Shown here piece by piece: positions 23,751 to 34,749 of a DNA stretch of 64,000 bases. Every line of letters begins with the position of its first letter. Position 1 is the first letter of the stretch. The notes under the pieces are model-generated. The model worked only from the letters and a program-made list of their open reading frames with translations, was not told where the DNA came from and did not search any database. Position numbers and translations under genes: made by a program. The DNA comes from Nageia nagi. Its lineage: Eukaryota; Pinophyta. The stretch spans positions 168,764,001 to 168,828,000 of the forward strand of contig JBITNC010000001.1 of assembly GCA_050084985.1 (NCBI GenBank). Reading direction: 5' to 3'.

Positions 23751-25739
23751 TGTTGAGCATGTGTGTTTGTCATTGTTGTCAACATGTGGTTTTGGTAAAG
23801 ATCGGGTTCCGAAGGTGATGAGGTCAGCAAGGAGAATTGAAAAGCCAGGGTTAGTAAATTAAGCATTTCGGAATGAAATGATAAAAGCTCAGCTATGGAA
23901 AAAACCAAGTTCCAAAGAAAGTGAGTAGAGCATTCCGAAAGCATGAAGATGATGTCACGAGAAGAACGATGTTCACATTTTTGAATGAAACCGGGTTCTG
24001 GAGATGATGAGGTCAGCAAGGGGTGGATAAAAGATCGGAGATAAAAGATCGGAGATAAAAGTTCGGAAATAAAAGTGCGAAGATAAAAATCCGGAGATAA
24101 AAGTGCGAAGATAAAAGTTCGGAGGGAAAAGTTCGGAGATAAAAGTCCGGAGATAAAAGTCCAGAGATAAAAGTCCGAAGATAAAAGTCCGAAGATAAAA
24201 GTTCAGAGATAAAAGTCTGAAGATAAAAGTCCAAAGATAAAAGATCGGAGATAAAAGTCCGGAGATAAAAGTTCGGAGATAAAAGTTTGGAGATAAAAGT
24301 TCGAAGAGAAAAGTTCGAAGATAAAAGTCCGGAGATAAAAGTTTGAAGATAAAAGTGCGAAGATAAAAGTCCGGAGAGAAAAGTTCGGAGATAAAAGTCC
24401 GAAGATAAAAGTCCAGAGAGAAAATTCCGGAGATAAAAGTTCGAAGATAAAAGTCCGGAGATAAAAGTTCGAAGATAAAAGTCTGGAGATAAAAGATCGA
24501 AGATAAAAGTCCAGAGATAAAAGTTTGGAGATAAAATTTCGGAGATAAAAGTGCGGAGATAAAAGTTCGGAGATAAAAGTCCGGAGATAAAAGTCTAGAG
24601 AGAAAAGTCCGAAGATAAAAGTCCGGAGATAAAAGTCCGAAGATAAAAGTTCGAACATCGCGGGAAGCGTTTTACTCTACTTCCGGAGTCCAAAGAAGAT
24701 GACGTTAGCAGTTGGTGTTGAAAAGTCTGGAAGGCCACGCAGATACCTTGGAACTCTCTTTCGAAGTCTAGAGATGATGACATCATGGTGTATACAATAA
24801 ACATCTGGTAAGCTAGTCAATTACTCTAGGCTATAGAAAGAGACTTCGAAACTAAGGCAAGAGAAACCCAGAACTACCATTATGAAGAAGAAAAGAGTTT
24901 GGGATTATCAGAAATAATCAGATACTATCAAATCTTTGAAATCAGTGAAGAAAGAGCTACACTTATCTGAACAACTCTATTTGAGCAATAGGAGCATTCG
25001 TCAGTTACAGTAGTTACAAATAAAGATTTCTTTTCAGTTTGTTTTTGATAACGTGTCATGATAGGAACAGATTCCTGGGGGTTTTCTTGATGTGTAACGG
25101 TTGTAGGAACGGATGTGAAAAGTATGGATAGGAGATAGTGTAGGAATATGTGTGTGAAGGGAAGCATCAGGAGAAGTGTGGTAAGAGCGTGAAAGAGGAG
25201 AGAAGTGTGGAGAGAAGAGTGGTTGTGGAGGTAATAGGGCGGAAGAGGGGAGTATCAGGAGAATGTGAAGTGAGCAAACAAATATGCAGATAGGAGTGTG
25301 ATTGTTTTAGTGTGTTACTTTGGAGCTGTGTACAGAGATAAAATAGTGAACATCATAGCTAGACCATTGAGGGTCTTCTAGAACTGTATTCTTTCCTCCT
25401 TTTTGAATGTTGTATCAAGTGGGTGCTTGAGAGCTAGAGTTGGTGCTCTAAGTAGTAGGTGCTGCTATTTGCAAAGTGGTAGTTGGTGCTACCCTTCACA
25501 GTTGGTGCTGTGAATCTGTAAGCTTTCTTTAATGGCTGGATTTGGATTGGTGTCCAAGCAGTCATTTTCAAGGATGTAGCCAATCTGGTGAACCTCATTA
25601 CATCTGGTGTTGTGTGATGTACTGGTGTGCTTGCTCAATTTTCTTTGGCTTCTAATCTATCTTTATTTAAGAAGGTTAAATTGATTATTTTTATATACAC
25701 TGATTCACCCCCCCTCTCAATGTCACTCGAAGTCCAACA
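23751..25739 (+). repeat. 3' LTR of Copia-A
   Basis: This is 1989 bp, with the same termini as the 5' copy (TGTTGAG..CCAACA). Outside the array it differs from the 5' copy mainly by C/T and G/A changes, many at CCGG, CG or CHG sites. Confidence 0.95.
24026..24655 (+). repeat. 14-bp tandem array in the 3' LTR of Copia-A, 45 units
   Basis: It runs from gataaaagatcgga to gataaaagttcgaa and is exactly 630 bp, 45 units of 14 bp in one register. It has four units more than the 5' LTR array. Open frames on the - strand (24013-24234, 24203-24658) are products of the repeat. Confidence 0.95.
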
Positions 25740-27321
25740 TACTCATGTCCAAATCTCATCTAGAAGTCATTCCCTACCTATCTAATCCAATGTTGAGCTT
25801 TTGGGGGGGCCAATCACTTAAAGTGCCAATGTGGGGGTCATGATCACTCATAATTCCAACATGGGGGTCATGATCACTTAAGATGCCAACATGGAGTCCC
25901 TAGCACTTAAAGTACCAACTGGGGGGTTCTGGAGTCCTCATGATCCAACATGAGGGTGTGGGACCCTCCTTAGTGTGGTGCTAGCCTGTTGATGGCCATC
26001 CATAACTCTAATACATAAATATACCTTGTGATTCCCATAATTTGGGATCTCTAATACATAAAATGCCTAATCTACTACTTAGGAAGGAGATGTCCCACTT
26101 GGGGCTCATATTGGGATCCATTGACCCATTAAGTCTCCTATCCCAAGTTACAATTATAAAGTGTAAATACATGAATAAAGTATATTACAAAGAGGAACCT
26201 TTCTAACCCCATAATTAATTATAATTATCCAAAAGGGATATCACAAACTCCTAACCCATTTTATGTGGTTGATTTCCTTCTTTTCCAAAATGATCAAATC
26301 ATGATAACTAAGTATACCACAATGGAATATACCCTCAATTGCTACATGTTGGTCCTAATCCATAAGTTGCACTAAGACTTACAATCTACCTTCACTTACA
26401 ATGTAATTTACCAAATTCACTTACCATTGCCAAATGTTGGTAACCCTTAAGATATATGTTATTTTTTCATTTCATGGATGCTTAATTACATTAAGACAAG
26501 TATGTTCTATGATCTTATTTACTCCCTTTGCTCCTTTGTTTACTTCCTTCTTCTAATAAAGTTTCCCTCAAGGGGGAGAATTATTAATATATATGATGTC
26601 AACTTCATATGAAAGCATATATGAAATTATATAATTGCTTAAAATAGTAAAAAATGACCTTAAGGCTTATATTATATGATATCATATGATATCAACTTCA
26701 TATGATAGCATCTATGAAATTATATAATTGCTTAGAATAGTAAAAATTGACCTTAATGCCTATATTATATGACATCATATGATTCAAGCATATTTGAACC
26801 TATATATTTGCTTAGGATGATGTCATATATGAACTTATATAATGACTTAGGATGGTAACGTTGACCATAAGGGGGAGTGGACTATGAATGAATACTTAAT
26901 CTTTAAATATTTAAAAGAACTTTTATATTATTGATGATGTAGATTATTTTTATATGACTATATACTTGCTTGGCATTTTTTTGACTTATAGTGCATCTAA
27001 CTAATCTTGTTATGAGTTGTTTGTAGCTTGAAGATTTCTTCTATAGATTGTAGGATACTTATGTTGGGTATGCAAGCTCATGGAGGCTCATCATATCAAC
27101 ATGTTATTGAATGACTACTACTTGTATATTAACACCATTTATGGTTGATGGATTTGTATTATAAACCATTTGTTTAAATGGTTAAGTAGTTGAGCTATGT
27201 AGAACCATCTCAATTCTATGTTCTCAAGTTCTCATCTCTAATTGTATTTTATATGGAGAACTCTCTTGTACTCTCTTACATTGTTTTCTTCTTACTTTTC
27301 CAATATTACATTAAGGGGAAG
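25740..27321 (+). other. Internal DNA of the LARD-like element, third segment, with PPTs
   Basis: No coding sequence is recognised. Purine runs like those before a 3' LTR occur near 26570 (caagggggagaa), near 26868 (ataagggggagtgg) and at 27311-27321 (ttaaggggaag, next to the 3' LTR). Repeated phrases about whole-number gaps in 'atgggggtcatgatcactta' style occur at 25820-25930. Confidence 0.6.
26590..26880 (+). repeat. About 93-bp tandem repeat, two good and one decayed copy
   Basis: The phrase atatgat(g/a)tcaacttcatatga starts at 26591 and 26684, with the same following order (gcat..atgaaattatataattgctta..aatagtaaaa..tgacctta). A third copy (26770-26880) is scrambled. It lies just before the 3' LTR of the outer element. 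Confidence 0.7.
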
Positions 27322-27839
27322 TGTTATAATATATAATGTATTATTGTGTAAGCTAGTCTTTAGATGGTATCTAAGTATTAATAATTCTTTTATGTAATTC
27401 CCTATTTTATCACTAAATACCTAAAAATGATAAAATAATATAAGACTTTGGTTACAACCAAAGCATGACACTCATCCATGCTAATTCCATGTAAAATGTA
27501 GGTTAAAAGGTGAGTTAAGATTAGGTTCTCACCTATAAATAGAGGGCTTGGGCCTATTGTAACATACACTTGTAGAAAGCACTTTGATACTTGTAGTATG
27601 AGGAGTGTTTGATCTTATAGGAAGCCTGAATATGCTTCTAGTCTAGTTGTAGAGAGAGTTAGAGTTCTCAAAATAATAAAAAATTGATATGGTTCAAGTG
27701 TATGTACTTTGTTAGTTGGAGGAACCATAATACATATTAGTGTTCTCTTGTGTGAATGATTTGTGTGTTCTTAAGATTAGTGGAAGATTCCATCCAATCT
27801 GATCTTACGTGGAGACAAAAAATTACTTCATCTCCTTTA
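27322..27839 (+). repeat. 3' LTR of the outer LARD-like element
   Basis: It starts TGTTATAATATATAATG after the PPT and ends ..CTCCTTTA (CA changed to TA), directly before the duplication CATTT (27840-27844). A TATA-like box (tataaata) lies near 27534-27541. About 12 % divergence from 262-768 was counted over the first 275 bp. Confidence 0.85.
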
Positions 27840-27844
27840 CATTT

Positions 27845-28700
27845 CCACTTGAGTGGGTTGTGTAGGACATATGTTCATGTGGCACATGATTTTCTAGGGA
27901 ACCCTTGGTATTGGCCCAGCTGTATAGAGATATCAATAATCTCATGAATGTTGACAAGTTCAACATCATGGTAGCCCACACCAGCCTTCTCCAAGTGTGT
28001 GTCTATGAGAAGATAGCAATTATTCAGCTCATGGGAATACATAAAGTGAGGGATGATACCTCAAATATCACATTGACTAAATAAATATCCAAGACATGTG
28101 GTTATAGGTACCCACATATGCTATAGGTGAGACAGAGGGAGATGTACAAACTCCATCCTAAGGATCTAATTTGGGTTTCCTATGCAGATTTTATATAGGA
28201 GGATGTTGCCCACTAGCTTTCCTAGGTGAGGCAACCTTAATTTTTCTAGACCTAAAGGAAGTTGGTGGAGCCATATTTTTCCCAACAAGTGTTGTGATAG
28301 TTTAGAATTTGGTAGGGGATAGTGTTGCATAGAATATAGCTTTAGAGGCTAAGATAAAGAGGCTCAAGCCTTTCAAGGCATAGGTATCCACTCTATAGGA
28401 TACCTAGCAGCTAGGAATGCATAGATTGCATCCATGGATTAATCACTAAAGAGACTACAAGAAAGGATGGAAAAGCTTCCACCTAATGAGTAGTGGATGT
28501 TAATCCAAGGTTCGATAGAAAAAATAGATAATAAAGATAGGGAGATTATTATTTTGAATAAGAAATATGAGAGGGTGAAGACTTTTTTGATAGCCCATGA
28601 TATTAGTACCAATAATATTTCAGGTGGGGTGACATTGTCAGGGCATAGTAGTGGTTCTAGGAGGACATCTAGGCCCAACCAAGAGGGTAGTAGTTGTTAG
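27845..28700 (+). pseudogene. Plant-mobile-domain-like relic, copy 1, 3' part
   Basis: This continues in frame from base 261 across the insertion. The frame reads PLEWVV, a stop, then EPLVLAQLYRDINNL, VDKFNIMVAH and SLLQVCVYEKIAIIQLMG. That pattern (LAQLYR ... LLQVW.YE.I) matches the PMD family's conserved core and the - strand copy at 43170-43400. Stops break it repeatedly (for example 27863, 28081). The end (28439-28700) is a Lys/Glu-rich segment (SIEKIDNKDREIIILNKKYE, coiled-coil-like) followed by a Ser/Gly-rich tail and a TAG at 28698. PMD-like genes are often carried by plant transposons, and no transposon border was found for this copy. Confidence 0.6.
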
Positions 28701-29290
28701 GATTTAATAAGTTTATATAAGCAAGAGCATAAGTAATTCTCTTACTCCTTAGCAAAAGAAACAACATTCAAAACATACTACTTAAATCAAATAACCATGA
28801 ACATCAATCACACAAAGAGAGACATAAGAGATAACGTGGTTCACCCAATGTAGGCTACATCCACGGAGAAGCTTTCAACCCTTTTGCATATCATTCTTAA
28901 AAGTCCTACAAGTAACAAACCAGCAGCATAACCTTGCTACAATCTTCACTTTGGAGTTACAACAAAACCTCACTACAATCTCTCTCTCTCAACAATCACA
29001 ATCTACTTCACAATTGCTGTCAAAACTACAATAATACATGCCTCAACTCAAGCCTCTTATTTATAGGTACAAACTAACCCAACTTAAACCCAAGTTGGAT
29101 TAGGAAGGTTGTTAGGTAACCCCCAACCCTTCTATAACTGATAACCAGGTGTCATGGCTTCTTGGCAACTGAAATTTGGTGTTAAACAGAAAGAAACTGC
29201 TCTCTGTTTTCTAACCGGTTGTAGTCTCCATTTTCTAACAGTAGTGGTAGTAGTGCATAGTACTAGTTTTGTATACTTAGACATGGACCC
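28697..29290 (-). repeat. Probable LTR relic of another Copia-type element
   Basis: The - strand has a TATA box (CCTATAAATAAGAGG, near 29054-29068). Downstream is a block, gtggatgtagcc..ttgggtgaaccacg (28835-28875), of the kind shared by many plant Copia LTRs and comparable to the Copia-B/C block. The 3' terminus is probably ..CTAACA at 28697. The other end is unclear and may lie in or past the (TA)n tract. No internal domain or duplication was found, so it may be a solo LTR. Confidence 0.4.
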
Positions 29291-29298
29291 ACCCCATT

Positions 29299-29299
29299 C

Positions 29300-29372
<73 letters not shown>
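29299..29372. repeat. (TA)n microsatellite
   Basis: About 36 TA dinucleotides with one early interruption (tatac). The 83-residue open frame across it (29154-29405) ends in repeated Ile-Tyr and is an artefact. Confidence 0.95.
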
Positions 29373-29374
<2 letters not shown>

Positions 29375-30259
29375 TTTTGTACTCCAATATTTGTGTTCAA
29401 TGTGAATGAATATTTTAATTTGTATTACTATGTTTTATGTTTAATGCATTGTTTATTTTATAATTGACAATCTTAATTTTGTAAAAAAAATATTTTTTCT
29501 AACCTTAATCAACAAATCATACATCTCATTGTGCATTTTCATTTTCTAAGCAACAAAATAATATATTCTAAAGAAGACACATCTATACATGGTAAAATAA
29601 ACAAAAAATAATCATTTTGATAAACTATGTTCCATTTCACCACCTAAATGCAATTTACAAAAACAAAGACAAGGTCCTTAAGTACCACATATAAATAATA
29701 ACAAACATGATCCCATTTTTCTTTGTTAATGAATGCAAAAACTAAAAATTCCCTTCTAAAATGCCTCAACAGATGATATAGAAATAAGAAATACTATTAT
29801 TTTTAATTCTAGTCTGGGAAAGGCACACCATTATTAGTGCAAAGGCTATTATGCATCGTTAATAGCATGGGTTTTGATAATTTTGAGAGAAACATATATG
29901 AGGGAATTTTTATAATTTTCCCAAAAAGTCAATAAAATAATGAACTAACCCATATGACCATAAAATATACACATTATGCCCCAAAAAATAACCTACCTAT
30001 TATTTACTACAATTTGATTTTTTTCAACTTTATGTGATAACCTTGCATACCTTGGATTAGTTTCACAACCCATACACAACTTGTAGATATAGGAACAAAC
30101 ATAGATGCCTTTATAGTAATATATATCATGTCATTGGCTACGTACAAATAATCATGTACATTGTTGGTAGTGTGTTCTCTGTGAGCTCCCTTGTGATGCT
30201 TTGTTCTCTTTTCATTGAATCCTTTGCTTGCTTGTTGTTGATGTCCCCTACATGCATAT
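29373..30259. other. Unassigned AT-rich DNA
   Basis: No open frame, LTR border or repeat was recognised in this stretch. Confidence 0.5.
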
Positions 30260-30845
30260 TGTAAATTCCTAAAATTGAATTATTATTTATTAAATAATTC
30301 ATTTTAGAGAATTAATAATATGTAATGTAAATAAGGGATCAAAAAGGCCTAAGTCATGTAAATGGTAATAATCCCAAAGCTAAGGGATATTGCTATATAA
30401 AGACATCAAACATCACATAAAAGGTTCACAGATAGAACAATGAGGAGGATCCAAGAGAGATTCTAGCAAATGTTATATTACCCTATTATGCATAAATATT
30501 ATTCCTAAAATATTTCTTATATTTAAGATCTGATGAATCTTTCGTTCACTCATTGCTACATTCTTTGTTGCATCTGTATTATTGCTTATTCTAGGTTGTT
30601 AAAGGCATAGCTCACTTGGGCTGCTAATGGTGTAGCTCGCTTGGTTTGCTAATGGCATATGCATGAATGAATGCATGCTCGTATTTTATGGATGATGTTC
30701 TTAATAAGTTAAGTATGCAATTTAATTAAAAGTACATATATCTCCATTATTTATTATTGCCATATTTTTGATATATGCAATAATAAAATAATTATAGATC
30801 AATAATACATCATTTTTGTTATTTATGTATTATTTTTAGTCTACA
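30260..30845 (+). repeat. Gypsy-type LTR, copy A
   Basis: It starts TGTAAATTCC and ends ..TAGTCTACA, with a TATA box (ctatataaag) at 30393-30402. It is homologous to 47207-47660. Its start (TGTAA..CCTAAAAT..TTTATT) and end (TCTACA) also resemble the LTRs at 50056-50792 and 56055-56744. After the end come three Ts and a decayed PBS position (taatgaaa), followed by a gypsy gag relic. Confidence 0.65.
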
Positions 30846-30909
30846 TTTTAATGAAATTGATGTTCTTACACACCTAGGTCTTAATCTAGGGCACACCTTC
30901 CAAAACATC

Positions 30910-33050
30910 ATGAATATGTTTCTCTATCATTTGTACCTTTACCTGAAGCTCTTCGAATAATAGCTAAGGAAAATGATAAAACTAGGGTTTCTTCAACCTA
31001 TATTTAGAAAATTGATCTTAATGTAGAAAAGCCTAAAGTATCTAAAATGAAGGTTCATTTTAATGAGCTTAGGAGAAGTGTTTGGTAGAACCTTGATTAA
31101 ATTATTCAAGAACCTCATCCTGATGTCCCTAGTGACAATGAGTCCTCACACTCTAGTAAAAAAATGGATATCATTGGTGAAACCCCTAAGTGATATGCTA
31201 TTATTGATCCTTATGGATTTGAAAATATGGAGACTCATACAGATGTTTCTAATAGTATGGATAAAATCCCTAAGTTTGATAGAATCCCTTACTATGCTAG
31301 GTGTATTCAATAAGGATTATCTGATAGGCAAAACTTAGAATATTATCTTACAAATAATGCTTCTCTTATGATTAATATTTTGACTAACTATGAATTAATC
31401 AAAGAGCATTTTACTGTTGAAGATTCATAGGATAGTCTATTTTCTTATGAAATTGCAGGAACATTGAAATGGAAGGTGTCTAATCACAAAGAGGATTATG
31501 CTAGTAGTGTGCTAAAATGTGACCATGGTGCTAACAATGTGGAAATAGATGATGAAAACCTTGCTCCTAAGATAATTAAAGAGGATGCATAACCCCATAA
31601 CAAAATCATGATGAGGATAATTCCAAGGATGATGCTCAAGATGAAGATTAAAACTACCTCATCCTCCAGCTTGATCACTTTTAAAAAGTTATGAATCCTA
31701 AAGGTAGGAATATTTTGCAAGAATAAGATCTTGAAATTGTTACCAACTAACAACTTTACAAAATGATTGATTAGGATTACAAATTGGAACCTAATTGGAC
31801 ACTAGAAGAACATCATATCAAAACTAGCATCCTTCCTGAAGTTCAATATACTACTAGTTAGTACAAACAAACTCCTCAAAAATAACTAGAAATTCTACCT
31901 AAAATATTGGATAAATTAGAACATGAAAGAGTTAATCGAATAGGTCCATTTGTTTTCTTGAAAGAATTTAAACTTAAAAAGACATAAATTCCACTTCAAA
32001 TTCCACCACAAACCCCTCCACCATCCCCAAAAACTAACTTAATTAATCAAGAAAATGTTGTAACTAAAAGTACATTAGTAGATGATGATGATTTATTATC
32101 TTTTTTAAAGTGGACTTTAACAGATAGAATCTTTGCTAAGGTCCTCATTGGGAAAAAGAGTATTAAATTTACTAAGTTTTATGGTTTGCAAGATCCTAAG
32201 ATGCATGTTAGAAAATTCCAAGAAGAAGCTATAGAATATATGCATGATCCATATTTGTTAGCTAAATTGTTTTCCCATAGTTTGAAGGATGATTCACTAA
32301 AGTGGTATTTTTAGCTTCCTAAAAAAATTATTGATAAGTATGAGGATTTGATTCATCTATTTTCACAAAATTTTAGGTATAATATTGGTGACAAGGTTTG
32401 CTTCAAGGATTTGTGCAAAATCAAACAATTACCTAACCAATCTATTCATGATTTTTTCAAATTTTGGAAACAAATGGCTAACAAGATCACTATGCTTGAA
32501 CAAGATTTGAAAGATGCTTTTGTTAACACTTTACTACCTATATATAGATTGTTTGTTATCTCTAACCATGATATGACATTAGGATACATGATAGATATTA
32601 TCATAAAAAAGGAGCCATGTATAAATAAGTTGTATACTATGAGAACTAATAACACTACTCAAAATTAGAAACTAATTCCTGAGAATACCAATAAATATGA
32701 AGTAAACAATGTTGCTCATAAACACAAAACCAACTCTAAACCTAGGTGAAAGTTTACACCTTTGACTGAGTCTATTGATAATATTCTTAATGTTCTATTG
32801 AAAGAGGATCTAAATAAATTACCTCCTATTATTGAGCTTAAGTTTACTAATGGTGTGCTTAAGCATTTTTGATATAAGAAATTTTTCAATTATCATAGAG
32901 TACTTGGACATCTAACACATAATTGTAGGGCTCTCAAGCATATCATATAGGATTTCATTGATAAGAAAGCTATTAAGATGGATGGTAAGGCTATTGAGAA
33001 AACTAGAACTATACACCTTGATAATGAATAGTTAGGGGTCTTCACTAATC
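30910..33050 (+). pseudogene. Ty3/gypsy gag relic, copy A
   Basis: The ATG at 30910 is soon followed by a frameshift. The frame then reads PLPEALRIIAKENDKTRV, matching the - strand copy (PLPKVLRVIVRENDKTRV at about 49950). The retrotransposon-gag core (WYF.., LIHLFSQNFRYNI, LCKIKQLPNQSIHDF) lies at 32300-32480. A C-X2-H-type gypsy zinc knuckle (NYHRVLGHLTHNCRALKH) is near 32885-32940 with its first Cys lost. That knuckle is typical of Tat/Athila-side gag proteins. Many stops are present. No protease or RT follows, because the unassigned DNA after it ends at the Copia-C insertion. Confidence 0.7.
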
Positions 33051-33536
33051 CCCTACCTTCTTCACAACAAAAAGGTTGTATTGGTACAATAAGTGTTTCT
33101 AATCAGTTATGTCATTATTTATCTCATAATCATGGATATAGGCTTGTTTAACCAAATAGGATTGAAAATAGAGTAAAACTCAATGTTGCTAACAACATTT
33201 AGCACTACTTGCATGATGCTAATGACATAGAATCAGCTAGGAATAAGGTGTCACTCTTTGTCCCTATTTTTGCAAAATGTATTTGGATGGAAAAATCTGC
33301 CCAAGTACACAAGCTAATTACTTAAATTTGTTCACTTTCACATACACTATTTATTAGTTAGGTAGGGTATTTTTCTAAGTTATTGTGCATTCTTAATAAA
33401 TTTATGTATACATCCAATACATTTTTTATGGTGTTTATGCTTATTATTACATTTTTCATTTATTTCTGTCTTTTTCTACTATGTTCACATTGATAATGTG
33501 CCAGCCTATTTCATGATGCTAATGGCATAAAGGGAT
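33051..33536. other. Unassigned DNA between gag relic and Copia-C
   Basis: No gene is seen. The phrase catgatgctaatg(a/g)cat occurs at 33208 and 33511, and a variant at 44521, so it belongs to old flanking DNA rather than to Copia-C. Confidence 0.45.
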
Positions 33537-34029
33537 TGAAATATAACTAAAATAATCCTAAACTACCAATATCACATAGAAGCTCACTCAAAATATCAAA
33601 ACTCATGGAAATACAATCTCATAAAATAGAATCAATATATAAAATGGTTCCTCCAACTAGGAGTACATCCACTAACTAGATCTTGCTTCATTCACAAAGA
33701 CAACTCTCTTACAATTCTTCTAATCTTTTCTCCTAAACACTATCCTATATCATAACTTTACTTCACAAATTGGTGAGTGATCTCAAAGAGGGTGCCTTAT
33801 ATTTATAGGACAAAATACCCCTTTGGATCACCTTTTTAACCATTGTACAAAGACATTACATGCTACTCCCTTTTTACCTAAGAGGCATGCTCATGACATG
33901 GAGTGTAGGACATGTTACATTATAATATTCACTTAAATACTTAAGGTATATAATTATACCATTAAGTATTAGTGAATTTACTAAGAGATTTTACAAAATC
34001 TTTACAATAATGCATTATACATTTCAACA
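33537..34029 (-). repeat. 3' LTR of Copia-C
   Basis: The - strand starts TGTTGAAATG (one change from TGTTGGAATG in the other copy). It shares the atgtactcctagttggagg block with Copia-B. A TATA box (CTATAAATATAAGG) is at about 33797-33810. Confidence 0.88.
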
Positions 34030-34041
34030 CTCCCCCTTAAT
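34030..34041 (-). other. Polypurine tract of Copia-C
   Basis: ATTAAGGGGGAG on the - strand, identical to that of Copia-B, next to the 3' LTR. Confidence 0.9.
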
Positions 34042-34749
34042 GCAATATTATGATAGAGTGAATAAGAGAGAAGAAAGAGAGTAAGAGAGTTCTCCTCCAA
34101 ACAATTACACCTAAAGATGAGAACTTTCTACATATTTGTGAAGTAATTAAGATCTTAGTTTGAGACTCACTACTTTACCATTTTAACAAATGGTTTACAA
34201 TACAATCATTAACCACAACCAGTTTTAATGTACATAAAGTAGTCATCCAATTAGAAGTCATGATGAGTATCCATGAGCCTGCACACCTGATGTAAGTAAC
34301 TTGCAATCTCAAAAGAACCTACAAGTTATAAGCAACTCAAATAATAAAATTAGTTAGATGAATAAAAAAAATGCCATCATAAGCTGATCAATGGTGCTTT
34401 ATAATTCATCACAAAGATGCCAAGCCAAAACTCATAGTCACCTACTGTATACAAAACATGTGTTGATTATCATTACCAAATACAGCAAAAACAAAATGCA
34501 CATACATGTTCCTCACACATGGATAATTGAACAATGCCAAAAGACATATACAAGTTCCTCACACAAATTGAATAGTGTTAGATTGGCCAATATTTTGCTC
34601 AAATAATTATATAACAAGTTCCTCATATAGAACAAACTTACCACAAAGGTGTACAACAAAAAATCAACACTATACAACATAAAATTCTCCTAGGGATGAA
34701 GTTATCATCACAAACATGAATTCAACACAATAATTCAAACTTCACTCCC

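Larger units (their letters stand above)
16456..25739 (+). mobile_element. Copia-A: full-length Ty1/copia retrotransposon, Sirevirus-like, nested
   Basis: The LTRs are 16456-18389 (1934 bp) and 23751-25739 (1989 bp). The 5-bp duplication TACTC is exact (16451-16455, 25740-25744). The order is PBS, gag, protease, integrase, RT, RNase H, PPT. Large LTRs, a long gag with coiled coil and extra zinc knuckles, and several PPT-like purine runs before the 3' LTR are features reported for Sireviruses, so that clade is likely but unproven. The first 275 bp of the LTRs differ at about 15 sites, nearly all transitions. Seven stops and two frameshifts disable the polyprotein. Confidence 0.95.
262..27839 (+). 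mobile_element. Outer LTR retrotransposon, LARD-like, hosting two nested Copia elements
   Basis: Two direct repeats at 262-768 and 27322-27839 are bounded by the 5-bp duplication CATTT (257-261 and 27840-27844). Taking out Copia-B and Copia-A, each with one TSD copy, leaves about 9.3 kb. A degenerate PBS-like sequence (ttgatatct, near 770) follows the left LTR, and a polypurine tract (ttaaggggaag, 27311-27321) precedes the right one. No gag, protease, integrase or RT motif was found in the remaining internal DNA (769-6456, 15474-16450, 25745-27321), so it fits a large non-autonomous derivative. By hand the first 275 bp of the LTRs differ at about 12 %, the most of any pair here. A block of its LTR matches the Copia-B/C LTRs. 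Confidence 0.8.

Noticed and set aside
28697-29290. Intact additional Copia element
   Set aside because: Only LTR-like features were seen; no PBS, coding domain or second LTR could be found next to it.
29154-29405. 83-codon open frame
   Set aside because: Its end is an Ile-Tyr run encoded by the (TA)n microsatellite.
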